From contig CABTZF010000004.1 in the NCBI GenBank assembly GCA_902489255.1, positions 1-63,541 on the forward strand: a DNA stretch of 63,541 nt, given 5' to 3'. The notes under the pieces were generated by a model. That model saw nothing but the letters and a program-made list of their open reading frames with translations. It searched no databases and was not told the origin of the DNA. Source of the DNA: an uncultured Peptoniphilus sp. GTDB taxonomy: Bacteria; Bacillota; Clostridia; Tissierellales; Peptoniphilaceae. The position numbers and the translations under genes are program-made. Positions 56,053 through 63,541 of the stretch are shown in pieces (the stretch's first letter is position 1; the number at the start of each line of letters is the position of its first letter).

Positions 56053-56685
56053 TCACCTCAGAATTTTTCCTTTTATAGTGGCCAGTTCTTCAACAGCCTC
56101 AACATTTATTTTTATTGTTCCTCCGGTAATATCAATTAAATCTTGAATAACCGGAGCTTTATCCTTAATATAAAGTTTTAGAGATACAACATCTGTAAAC
56201 TCTTCTTTAATAATTTTATACCCATTTACCGAAAGATGATTTAAAATTTTACCATGAAAGCTATAATTATATGATAGTTTTGTCCTGTTAAAATTTTCTC
56301 TTATAACTCTTATAGATGCATCAAGACCAATTGTTGCGCATTTACTATAGGCCCTTAAAATACCTGAACCGCCCAATAAAATTCCGCCAAAATATCTGGT
56401 TCCCATTACTAATACATTTCTCATTTCTTCCCTTTTTAAGACCTCAAGCATGGGAAGCCCAGCTGTTCCTTGAGGTTCTCCATCATCTGAATACCTTTGT
56501 ATATTAGCATCTTTTCCTATAATATAAGCATAAGTATTGTGAGTTGCATCTTTATAAACTTCTTTAACTTGTGAAATTATTTTTAATGCTTCTTCTTCTG
56601 ATCTTACAAAATATCCGCTACCTATAAAGCGTGATCTTTTCTCAGTAAATTCTAATTTACCTTGACCTAGAACCGACTTATACAT
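56053..56685 (-). CDS. YigZ/IMPACT family protein
   Basis: This 210-residue protein shows the UPF0029 (IMPACT) N-terminal domain: KRSRFIGSGYFV, DATHNTYAYIIG, DDGEPQGTAGLPML and TRYFGGILLGGSGILRAYS, followed by a ferredoxin-like C-terminal domain. The family is related to eukaryotic IMPACT, a regulator of translation; the bacterial role is unproven. It overlaps hflX by 8 bases. Confidence 0.92.
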   Translation of the reverse strand: MYKSVLGQGKLEFTEKRSRFIGSGYFVRSEEEALKIISQVKEVYKDATHNTYAYIIGKDANIQRYSDDGEPQGTAGLPMLEVLKREEMRNVLVMGTRYFGGILLGGSGILRAYSKCATIGLDASIRVIRENFNRTKLSYNYSFHGKILNHLSVNGYKIIKEEFTDVVSLKLYIKDKAPVIQDLIDITGGTIKINVEAVEELATIKGKILR

Positions 56686-57946
56686 CTATTGCATACCTCT
56701 TTAACTTATGATACTCATCTTTGTCCAAACTAACCTCTATTTCAATTCCTTCATCTTTATAAAGAGGCTTTGCTCCAAATCTTTCTACTAGATTATATAA
56801 TATATCTGTATCGTCGTAGGGAAATTGCAAAACAACATCAATATATTCTTCAGGTAAATTTCTTTCGATTGCTTCTAAAAGTTCATTCATATTTTTGTCA
56901 TTTTTTGCTGAAATATAAATCTTGTCTGTCTTAATTCCCATCGGAAAAGGTGTATTTTTAAGGTCAATTTTGTCGGTCTTGTTAAAAACTGTAAGTATTT
57001 TTGTATCCTTGATTCCTATTTCTGTTAAAATATTCATTGTTGTGTTGTAGGCAATTTCTAAGTCAGAACTTGATGCATCTATTACATGAACTATTAAATC
57101 TGAATATTTAATTTCTTCTAAAGTTGACTTAAAAGCTTCAATTAATTTGGTGGGCAGCTTTGAAACAAAGCCAACAGTATCTGTAATAATAAATTCACGC
57201 CCAGAAAGAAGTCTTGCCCGCCTTGCACTTGGGTCTAAGGTCGCAAAAAGCATATCTTCAACAAAAACTTCTTTTGAATCATTTTCTTTTATTCTATTTA
57301 GAATAGTTGATTTGCCGGCATTTGTGTATCCTACAAGTGAAACTGTTGGGAGTTTTGAATTTATCCTTCTGGTTCTTATTGTATTTCTGGTTTTTTTTGC
57401 TTTTTTTAATTTTTCTTTTATTTTATCAATTTCTCTTAAAAGCCTTCTTCTGTCAGTTTCAATTATTTGTTCTCCCGGGCCTCTGGTTCCTATGCCTCCC
57501 CCGGTCCTTGACCATCCTTTTATACCTAAAAGTCTTGGCAATTGATATTCAAGTTGAGCAAGCTCCACTTGCAATTTTCCTTCATAAGTAGTAGCTCTTA
57601 AGGCAAATATATCCAAGATTAAATTTGTCCTATCAATTACTTTCTTCTTAATTTTATCTTCTAAATTTCTTACTTGAATTCCGCTAAGCTCGTCATTAAA
57701 TACAATGGCATCTGCTTCCATGTTCTCGGCCATTTGTTTAATTTCTTGTACTTTCCCTTGACCTACTAAGTATTTTGGATTAAATTTTTCCAAATTTTGA
57801 GTCATCTGACCAATAACTTCGGCCCCGTCAGCATAGACCAAATCACTAAGTTCTTTCATGGATGTTTCTAAAGAATTTGGATATGCTCCTAAATCAGTTC
57901 CAACAATTATTACCTTTTCTATTTTTTTACTTGATAAATCTTCCAT
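56678..57946 (-). CDS. hflX: Ribosome-splitting GTPase HflX
   Basis: HflX (422 residues) is a GTPase that rescues stalled or heat-damaged 70S ribosomes and is linked to antibiotic tolerance. An N-terminal HflX domain (about 10-195; GGxGTRGPGE near 155) precedes the G domain: G1 GYTNAGKST, G3 DTVGFV, G4 NKTD. A short C-terminal domain closes it. It is the first gene of the four-gene operon with yigZ, a CoA-binding protein and nadE. Confidence 0.96.
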   Translation of the reverse strand: MEDLSSKKIEKVIIVGTDLGAYPNSLETSMKELSDLVYADGAEVIGQMTQNLEKFNPKYLVGQGKVQEIKQMAENMEADAIVFNDELSGIQVRNLEDKIKKKVIDRTNLILDIFALRATTYEGKLQVELAQLEYQLPRLLGIKGWSRTGGGIGTRGPGEQIIETDRRRLLREIDKIKEKLKKAKKTRNTIRTRRINSKLPTVSLVGYTNAGKSTILNRIKENDSKEVFVEDMLFATLDPSARRARLLSGREFIITDTVGFVSKLPTKLIEAFKSTLEEIKYSDLIVHVIDASSSDLEIAYNTTMNILTEIGIKDTKILTVFNKTDKIDLKNTPFPMGIKTDKIYISAKNDKNMNELLEAIERNLPEEYIDVVLQFPYDDTDILYNLVERFGAKPLYKDEGIEIEVSLDKDEYHKLKRYAIDV

Positions 57947-58037
57947 ATCTTAATTATACTACATAGGCTGCCATTTCCATATATATCTTTTTATAGTATT
58001 AATTTTAAGCTAATGTTATAATTAATTAGGTGAGTAT

Positions 58038-60905
58038 ATGAACTTTAAAACCCTAACAAAAAAACAAAAAATACAAATATCATTATTAATATTGTTAATA
58101 ATTTTTATTTTTCTTATAACTATTCTCGCTTCAGCCGTTTTATCCGTAATAATAAAAACTCCTGATACGATTTTAGAAAATATTTCAAATACCTTTAATC
58201 AAACTTCATCAATTTATAGTGAAGATGGCAAGTTGTTGGAAAAAATTAATTCATTGGAATATAGGACAATAGTTCCCTTGGGAAAAATTCCAAAAAATTT
58301 GCAAAATGCCTTTATTGCTATTGAGGACCATCGATTTTTGACTCACAAGGGACTCGATCCTATAGGAATCGGTGCATCAATTTTAACTAATCTTAAAACA
58401 GGAGCCTTTACCAGAGGCGGCTCAACAATTACCCAGCAAATGGTTAGATCTATTTATTTAACCAATGATAAAACTTTTAAACGAAAACTTCAAGAAGCTT
58501 ATTTAGCCCTAAGAGTTGAAGAAAATCTTTCAAAAGGTGAAATTCTTGAAGCCTATCTAAATAGAATTAATCTCGGTCAAGGTGCCTATGGAGTTCAAGC
58601 TGCCAGTCAAACTTATTTTTCAAAAAATGTTTGGGAGCTTAATATTTCTGAATGTGCTCTTCTGGCGGCTATTGCAAAATCCCCTGCAGAATACCCGCCT
58701 TTTAAAACTGTTCCAAGTCAATATCTTGATGAGAATTCTATTCTTATTGGTAATAAAGATGTAAATGGTGAAGAAATGTACTTGGTACTAAACCAAAAAT
58801 CTCTAGACAGGCAAAAAATTGTTCTAAAAAGAATGTATGAATTAAATTATATAGGGGAAACAGAATACAAGGCAGCTATTAATTTTGATTTATCATCGGA
58901 TCTTAAACCTGCAAATCTTAAACACCATACTATGAGTTCCTATTCTACCGACTATATAAAAAGTGAAGCAAGCAAATATCTTGCTCAATTTTATAATATT
59001 CCTTTTGATGAAGGAGAACATAAACTCTTTACAGGCGGTTTTAAAATATATTCATCTATAGATGAAAACCTTCAAAATAAGGTTGAAAATATGTACAAAA
59101 ATTTTACTGCCAAAGTTATTGAGGGTGGCCTTTCTAGTGGTGGAAGTAAAATGCTTAATTTTACTTTGGATGAATATGGTTCAATAACTTATAATGATGA
59201 AATACTTTACTTTAAAAGAGCTGATCATTTTACTGAAGATTTCTCTTTTATAATCGGTCCTTCCGACTACAATATTTCATCTAAAAAAGATATAAAAATT
59301 GATAGTAGATTTTTTAGACAAGTAGGAAAAAAAATTGACTTTATAGACCTTTATGAAATTAATGACAAGGGTATACTTTTAACTTATGATATAGGAAATT
59401 TAATTATAGATGATTCCTATGTGTCCATGAAAAAAAATTATTTAATTATTGACGGGGCCTTTGTAAGAGAAAATAATGACCTCTATAAAATAGATGAAAA
59501 TAAAAATCTAATAATTAATCCAACCTACATTAATATAAATAAAGATGCGATAGTCCAACCTCAGTCTTCAGCTATAATAGCAGATAATGAAGATGGATTT
59601 GTTAAGGCTATAGTTGGCGGTTTGGATGTGGATACAAAAAAAGCAAAAATTTTAAATAGAGCAACAGATTCTCACAGGGCGCCCGGCTCACTCATAAAAC
59701 CCTTTACCGTTTACCTGCCTGCACTTGAAAATTCCTTTACTCTTGGCAGCGTTTTTGATGATGTTCCTATAAGTATTGACGGTTATATGTGGCCCATAAA
59801 TTCTTATAATTCTTTTAAAGGTCTTACCACTTTAAGGCATGCGATAGAAAACTCATCAAATGTAATATCTGCTGAAATTATAGAAGACATAGGCCTCGAT
59901 AAGTCTTTGGATGTATTAAGAAGATTTAATATAATTAAAGAAAACCCCTCTGAAGATTTTTTCATAGATTCAAATGAAAATCCAAAAAAAAATGATATGA
60001 ATCTCAATGCCTTGGCGCTTGGAAACATGCAAAAGGGGCTTAGCCTTAATGAGCTTATGAAAATGTATCAAACTGTTGCAAATAATGGAGTTTCTAAAGA
60101 AATGACAGCCATAATTAAAATTGAAGACAATAATGGCAATATAATTATTGATAATAGAAATAAGCAAAAAAAATTAATTGAAAAAACAGTAAATTATCTT
60201 TTAAAAGATGCTCTAAGAACTAATGTAGAAGAAGGAAATGCAAGAGGTACAAGGCTTGACCTTGCAACAACTTATGCCTATAAGGGAATAAATTCATTTT
60301 CTTCAGACCTATGGTTGGTAGGTTTTTCTAAAAACTACACTATAGGCACTTGGATTGGAGCAGATTCGCCAAAAATTTCTTTGAATACAGATGAAAATCT
60401 AATAATTAAATTATTCAATAGCCTCAGCAAAAATCTTGAAGATGATTTTGCAGAAAAAGAAAGGCCGCCATTTATTGTTGAAAAAAATATATGTGAAAAA
60501 AGCGGTAAATTGGCCACAAAATTAACAAGTGATGCCGATGCAAATTATGATGAAATATTTATTAAAGGCACAGAACCTACAGATTATGATGATTTATATA
60601 AAAAATATTTAATTTGTATAGACTCCGGTCTGCTATCAACCCAATATTGCCCGGCTGAAAGTGTAGAATATAATGTATTATTTGAAAGAAAAGGCGGCTA
60701 CGACCCCAAAAAACATTATGATATATATCCCGAAGACTATGTAGAAATTCCTGAAAAATATTGTGATGTTCACACAAGAAGTTGGTATAAGGAAAATGTC
60801 CTGGAAAAGGATGAAGAAGAAAATAGGGATAAAAAAACTAAGATTCACAAAAATTATAAAAAAACCAAGGGAGGTAAAAAATATGAAAAATCTAAAAAAA
60901 ATTAA
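58038..60905 (+). CDS. Class A penicillin-binding protein (PBP1A-type), degenerate KTG motif
   Basis: A bifunctional peptidoglycan polymerase of 955 residues. It has a single membrane anchor at about 13-37 and a GT51 glycosyltransferase (E96 in IEDHRFLTHKG; GGSTITQQMVR). An inserted beta-rich domain (about 350-500) carries no motif I know. The transpeptidase has the nucleophile S551 in APGSLIKP and SSN at 606-608, but the third motif (KTGT in AGKTGTTNDxxDAWFVG) reads AYKGINSFSSDLWLVG at about 747, one residue shorter and without KTG. A K/E-rich tail closes it. The start follows AGGTGAGT. The polymerase function is safe; the transpeptidase may be altered. Confidence 0.92.
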   Translation: MNFKTLTKKQKIQISLLILLIIFIFLITILASAVLSVIIKTPDTILENISNTFNQTSSIYSEDGKLLEKINSLEYRTIVPLGKIPKNLQNAFIAIEDHRFLTHKGLDPIGIGASILTNLKTGAFTRGGSTITQQMVRSIYLTNDKTFKRKLQEAYLALRVEENLSKGEILEAYLNRINLGQGAYGVQAASQTYFSKNVWELNISECALLAAIAKSPAEYPPFKTVPSQYLDENSILIGNKDVNGEEMYLVLNQKSLDRQKIVLKRMYELNYIGETEYKAAINFDLSSDLKPANLKHHTMSSYSTDYIKSEASKYLAQFYNIPFDEGEHKLFTGGFKIYSSIDENLQNKVENMYKNFTAKVIEGGLSSGGSKMLNFTLDEYGSITYNDEILYFKRADHFTEDFSFIIGPSDYNISSKKDIKIDSRFFRQVGKKIDFIDLYEINDKGILLTYDIGNLIIDDSYVSMKKNYLIIDGAFVRENNDLYKIDENKNLIINPTYININKDAIVQPQSSAIIADNEDGFVKAIVGGLDVDTKKAKILNRATDSHRAPGSLIKPFTVYLPALENSFTLGSVFDDVPISIDGYMWPINSYNSFKGLTTLRHAIENSSNVISAEIIEDIGLDKSLDVLRRFNIIKENPSEDFFIDSNENPKKNDMNLNALALGNMQKGLSLNELMKMYQTVANNGVSKEMTAIIKIEDNNGNIIIDNRNKQKKLIEKTVNYLLKDALRTNVEEGNARGTRLDLATTYAYKGINSFSSDLWLVGFSKNYTIGTWIGADSPKISLNTDENLIIKLFNSLSKNLEDDFAEKERPPFIVEKNICEKSGKLATKLTSDADANYDEIFIKGTEPTDYDDLYKKYLICIDSGLLSTQYCPAESVEYNVLFERKGGYDPKKHYDIYPEDYVEIPEKYCDVHTRSWYKENVLEKDEEENRDKKTKIHKNYKKTKGGKKYEKSKKN

Positions 60906-61056
60906 ATATCTTTATACAATAGGAAAATTTCTCCTTAAAAATAATAATAAGAAATATTCTAAAATTAAATTTAAAAAAATAGCAAGCCACAATGGAAAAA
61001 TTCTCTACCACCTAGGAAGAATAAAATTAAGAAATATAAAAAAATCTTTCATATAA
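60883..61056 (+). CDS. Small very basic protein, 57 residues, overlapping the PBP gene end
   Basis: An ATG at 60883 follows a strong GGGAGG at normal spacing and opens a 57-codon frame that overlaps the last 23 bases of the PBP gene. About 40% of residues are K or R (MKNLKKIKYL...LRNIKKSFI), with no membrane span. It resembles nothing I can name. AT-rich DNA favours chance K-rich frames, so only the ribosome site argues that it is real. Confidence 0.4.
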   Translation: MKNLKKIKYLYTIGKFLLKNNNKKYSKIKFKKIASHNGKILYHLGRIKLRNIKKSFI

Positions 61057-61179
61057 GAAAAATATAATTATATCTTAGTAAGATTAATAAAATTATATTA
61101 TTCTCTAAGAATTTAGCCATAAATACTAGATTTTTTCCTTTCTCTAAGGTATAATAAATTATTGTACTTGGAGGGGATT

Positions 61180-62235
61180 ATGAAAAATAAAAAAGTGGTT
61201 CTGGGTATGAGCGGTGGCGTTGATTCGTCAGTTGCCGCAATTCTTTTAAAAAACCAAGGCTTTGATGTTATTGGAGTTTTTATGAGAAATTGGGCTGATG
61301 ACGGAATATGTACTGCTGCTGATGATTATATGGATGTTGTTAAAGTTGCATCCGCCCTTAATATTAAATATTTCACTGTAAATTTTGAAAAAGAATATAG
61401 GGACCAGGTTTTTTCATATTTCCTTAGGGAATATAAAAAGGGACGAACTCCCAATCCCGATGTAATGTGTAATACAGAAATTAAATTTAAAGCCTTCCTT
61501 AATTATGCTTTGAATTTTGATGCCGATTACATTGCAATGGGGCATTATGCCCGTACAAAAACAATAAACGGAAGAACCTATCTTTGTAGGGGGGCTGATA
61601 AAAATAAGGATCAATCTTATTTTTTATCAAGAGTTAAGGAAGATGCCCTGAAAAGAACTCTCTTCCCCGTTGGTGACTTACAAAAAAGCCAAGTAAGACA
61701 AATTGCCAAAGATTATAAGCTTTCTACTGCTGATAAAAAAGATTCCACCGGAGTATGTTTTATCGGTGAAAGGGATTTTAATAAATTTTTGGACCAATTT
61801 CTTTTTACTAAGCCCGGCAAAATTGTAGATATTGACGGAAATGTTTTGGGCAAACATTCAGGCCTTATTCACTATACAATAGGTCAAAGACGTGGTATTG
61901 GTATTGGTGGCATAGGAAGTGGCGAACCTTTTTTTGTGGCTGATAAGGATTTAAAAAATAACCTGCTCATTGTAGCTCAAGGTGAAAAAAATCCGGCTCT
62001 TTATAAAAAAATCTTTGAAGTTGAAGATTTATTTTGGATAAATGATGAAGTAAAATTCCCCCTTAATATAAGTGTAAAAATCAGGTATAGGGCAAAAGAT
62101 GAAGAAGCTGTACTTGAAACCAAAGAGGGCAAGTATTTTGTAAATTTAAAAAATCCCCTAAAGGGGATTACTCCCGGTCAAGTTGCCGTATTTTATAATG
62201 ATGAAATTTGTCTTGGCTCAGGGATTATAAAATAG
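61180..62235 (+). CDS. mnmA: tRNA 2-thiouridylase
   Basis: MnmA adds sulfur to U34 of tRNA Lys, Glu and Gln. The protein is 351 residues from the ATG at 61180 (TTGGAGGGG upstream; the longer frame to 61162 overlaps it). The PP-loop SGGVDSSVA is at 11-19, and the two catalytic cysteines are in DVMCNTEIKF and STGVCFIGERDF. The sulfur is delivered by a cysteine desulfurase, which is not in this window. It lies before the L25 gene, 9 bases apart. Confidence 0.96.
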   Translation: MKNKKVVLGMSGGVDSSVAAILLKNQGFDVIGVFMRNWADDGICTAADDYMDVVKVASALNIKYFTVNFEKEYRDQVFSYFLREYKKGRTPNPDVMCNTEIKFKAFLNYALNFDADYIAMGHYARTKTINGRTYLCRGADKNKDQSYFLSRVKEDALKRTLFPVGDLQKSQVRQIAKDYKLSTADKKDSTGVCFIGERDFNKFLDQFLFTKPGKIVDIDGNVLGKHSGLIHYTIGQRRGIGIGGIGSGEPFFVADKDLKNNLLIVAQGEKNPALYKKIFEVEDLFWINDEVKFPLNISVKIRYRAKDEEAVLETKEGKYFVNLKNPLKGITPGQVAVFYNDEICLGSGIIK

Positions 62236-62244
62236 GAGGTATTT

Positions 62245-62877
62245 ATGGCATTATTAAAATTAAGTTCTAGAAAAGAACATGGTAAAAACAAAGTCGATAA
62301 GTTAAGGGTTAAGGGCTTAACACCTGGTGTTATTTATGGTAAAAATAGAGAAACTTTATCTATTTGCGGTCACGAAAATGAAATTTCTAAATTATTTCAA
62401 GAAGTTGGTTCTTCTGTAATTTTTGAAGTTGAAATTGATGGAGAAAAAACTTCTGCTTTATTTAAAGAAGTTCAAATGCATCCCTTTAAAAACAGTATCC
62501 TTCATTTTGATTTATATGAAGTAAATATGAACGAAACTCTTACTATTGTTATTCCTGTTGTCTTAGTTGGTAGAGATGAAATAAGAGTTCAACCTTCTAA
62601 CTTAATTCAAGTTATAAATGAAGTTGAAGTTAGCTGTCTACCGAAATATCTTCCTTCAACAGCTGATGTGGATGTAAGAGAAATGCAAATTGGCGATACT
62701 GTAACAGTAGCTGATCTTGATGTTTCTAAAGATGAAAATATAACAGTAAATCTTCCGGCTGATGAAGTTGTTGCAACTTTATTAGAACCTAGAGAAGAAA
62801 TTGAAGAAGAAATTACCGGAGAAGAAAGCGCAGAAGTTCCAACGGTAGCTGAAACTGAAAAGAAAGACGAAGATTAA
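62245..62877 (+). CDS. rplY: 50S ribosomal protein L25 (CTC form)
   Basis: This 210-residue protein is the long CTC form, with the 5S rRNA-binding L25 domain (about 5-92; RKEHGKNKVDKLRVKGLTPGVIYGK) and the C-terminal beta-barrel TL5-type domain (about 95-185), then an acidic tail rich in E. CTC forms are stress-associated in some Firmicutes. Start ATG after AGGAGG, 9 bases after mnmA. Confidence 0.95.
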   Translation: MALLKLSSRKEHGKNKVDKLRVKGLTPGVIYGKNRETLSICGHENEISKLFQEVGSSVIFEVEIDGEKTSALFKEVQMHPFKNSILHFDLYEVNMNETLTIVIPVVLVGRDEIRVQPSNLIQVINEVEVSCLPKYLPSTADVDVREMQIGDTVTVADLDVSKDENITVNLPADEVVATLLEPREEIEEEITGEESAEVPTVAETEKKDED

Positions 62878-62902
62878 AAATAGGCTCTATGTCAAATATT
62901 GG

Positions 62903-62930
62903 GGAGGCTCGTTAATTCGAGCCTCTTTCC
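62903..62930 (+). terminator. Terminator after rplY
   Basis: GAGGCTCG and CGAGCCTC pair around TTAATT, followed by TTTCCTT. Confidence 0.85.
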
Positions 62931-62986
62931 TTATGAAAAAAAGAAGGCTTAGAAGCTACTAGGACATCAAAGCCAATATATAAGCA

Positions 62987-63029
62987 AAAGATGTCCCTCT
63001 TTACCATCCAAGAAAAGAGAGACATCTTT
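62987..63029. repeat. Hairpin-forming inverted repeat after rplY
   Basis: AAAGATGTCCCTCTTT pairs with AAAAGAGAGACATCTTT over a 10-base loop, with one mismatch. No T run follows directly on the plus strand. Confidence 0.6.
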
Positions 63030-63035
63030 ATTGTA

Positions 63036-63073
63036 AGAAAGAACTAAGCACTTAGCTCAGTTCTTTCTTTTAC
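63036..63073. terminator. Bidirectional terminator near the window end
   Basis: AAGAAAGAACT pairs with AGTTCTTTCTT around a short loop, followed by TTT on the plus strand; on the minus strand it terminates the stalk-domain gene. Confidence 0.7.
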
Positions 63074-63161
63074 TGCTAATAATTTAACAAATATTTACTT
63101 GTCTAAGACTTGTAAAATCAGATTTATAAAGTCTCTCAAAGTCCTTATACCTTTGAAGTTT

Positions 63162-63541
63162 TTATTTTGCAACTTCTCTTATAATTAGAACTTCCTTTGT
63201 ATTTCCATTCCAGAAAATATCCTTGCCATCCTTTAAGCCCAATGCTCTTGCAATATTTGCTATTGGTAACATTGTTCTGTTATTTCTCATGACCGGTTTA
63301 ACATCACTTTCATATACTTTTCCGTTTACGATTATTTGATTAGTATCTACTGGAATTTTAACTACATTTTCATCATCTATTAGAATTACTGTTCTGCTAT
63401 CATTATCCCATTGAACATTAAATCCTAATGCTTCAGCTACAAATCTAATTGGTAGCATTGTTCTGTTGCCTTCAATAAATGGTGCAATGTCCATAAATAC
63501 TTTTTGGTCTACGCCATCTACTGATTTGATCAATTCTTTAG
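63162..63541 (-). CDS. Copper-amine-oxidase-like stalk-domain protein (3' part; gene runs off the window)
   Basis: The frame is open to the window edge, so this is the C-terminal part, 123 or more residues, of a larger protein. It contains two half-repeats of the copper amine oxidase N-terminal (stalk) domain: EGNRTMLPIRFVAEALGFNV, then MRNNRTMLPIANIARALGL. Such domains are found at the ends of secreted cell-surface proteins in Clostridia, often attached to enzymes. The upstream enzyme or signal sequence is outside the window. Confidence 0.85.
   Translation of the reverse strand, partial: KELIKSVDGVDQKVFMDIAPFIEGNRTMLPIRFVAEALGFNVQWDNDSRTVILIDDENVVKIPVDTNQIIVNGKVYESDVKPVMRNNRTMLPIANIARALGLKDGKDIFWNGNTKEVLIIREVAK

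Noticed and set aside
57147..57591. Plus-strand frames opposite hflX
   Set aside because: Antisense to the GTPase domain; hydrophobic composition comes from the reverse complement of K/E/R codons.
1..63541. CRISPR arrays, phage genes or toxin-antitoxin pairs
   Set aside because: I looked for regular spaced repeats, phage structural or integrase motifs and small paired ORFs and found none that could be supported.

Overview
The window is AT-rich chromosomal DNA (roughly 30% GC by eye) from a low-GC Gram-positive anaerobe. The markers are an oxygen-independent class III ribonucleotide reductase (NrdDG), T-box leaders, a Veg protein, Firmicute-type gene orders (yybS-gdpP-rplI-dnaB; tig-clpP-clpX-lon-engB), a long Bacillus/Clostridium-type SRP RNA and a CsaB cell-wall pyruvylation operon. 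The closest fit is a member of the Clostridia/Tissierellia such as a Peptoniphilaceae coccus; that placement is inference. Most of the window is housekeeping chromosome. I see no prophage, CRISPR array, plasmid functions or intact insertion sequence.

Layout. 1-2170: a radical SAM gene lying between two direct-repeat remnants of an IS30-family transposase. 2.2-11.3 kb: superoxide dismutase, a TIM-barrel protein, secreted alkaline phosphatase, a GNAT-like protein without a recognisable acetyl-CoA loop, MurA, an aminotransferase, BrnQ, and a DsbA/YjbH-like protein lacking its CxxC. 11.4-14.1 kb: nrdD-nrdG behind a pair of NrdR boxes. 14.2-18.7 kb: a five-gene minus-strand operon for cell-surface polysaccharide. 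18.8-24.9 kb: nitroreductase, carB with a leader hairpin/terminator, a nitrilase-family amidase and UppP. 24.9-29.7 kb: yybS-gdpP-rplI-dnaB. 29.8-30.6 kb: an IclR regulator. 30.6-38.9 kb: proS-ydbC-tig-clpP-clpX-lon-engB. 38.9-39.9 kb: about 1 kb without genes. 39.9-45.6 kb: an oppBCDFA oligopeptide importer. 45.8-50.3 kb: pepT, birA, tRNA-Ser(GGA) directly joined to SRP RNA, a glutamate-racemase-like pseudoenzyme, ispE and veg. 50.6-54.9 kb: an ABC importer with two paralogous binding lipoproteins, each behind its own T-box. 54.9-57.9 kb: hflX-yigZ-CoA-binding protein-nadE. 58.0-62.9 kb: class A PBP, a small basic ORF, mnmA and ribosomal protein L25. The window closes with the 3' part of a gene for a copper-amine-oxidase-like stalk-domain protein.

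How the parts work together. Several blocks concern amino acids and peptides: Opp plus PepT, BrnQ, and the T-box-controlled importer whose two leaders I read as Tyr (UAC) and Phe (UUC). Others build the envelope: MurA, UppP, PBP1A and the CsaB operon. ClpXP, Lon and trigger factor give protein quality control, and GdpP turns over c-di-AMP.

Most worth a second look: the paired T-boxes with different specifiers on paralogous binding proteins; the MurI-fold protein that has lost both catalytic cysteines and overlaps the SRP RNA gene end; three further proteins with degraded signature motifs (YjbH-like, GNAT-like, PBP KTG); the carB leader; and the IS30 remnants bracketing the radical SAM gene.
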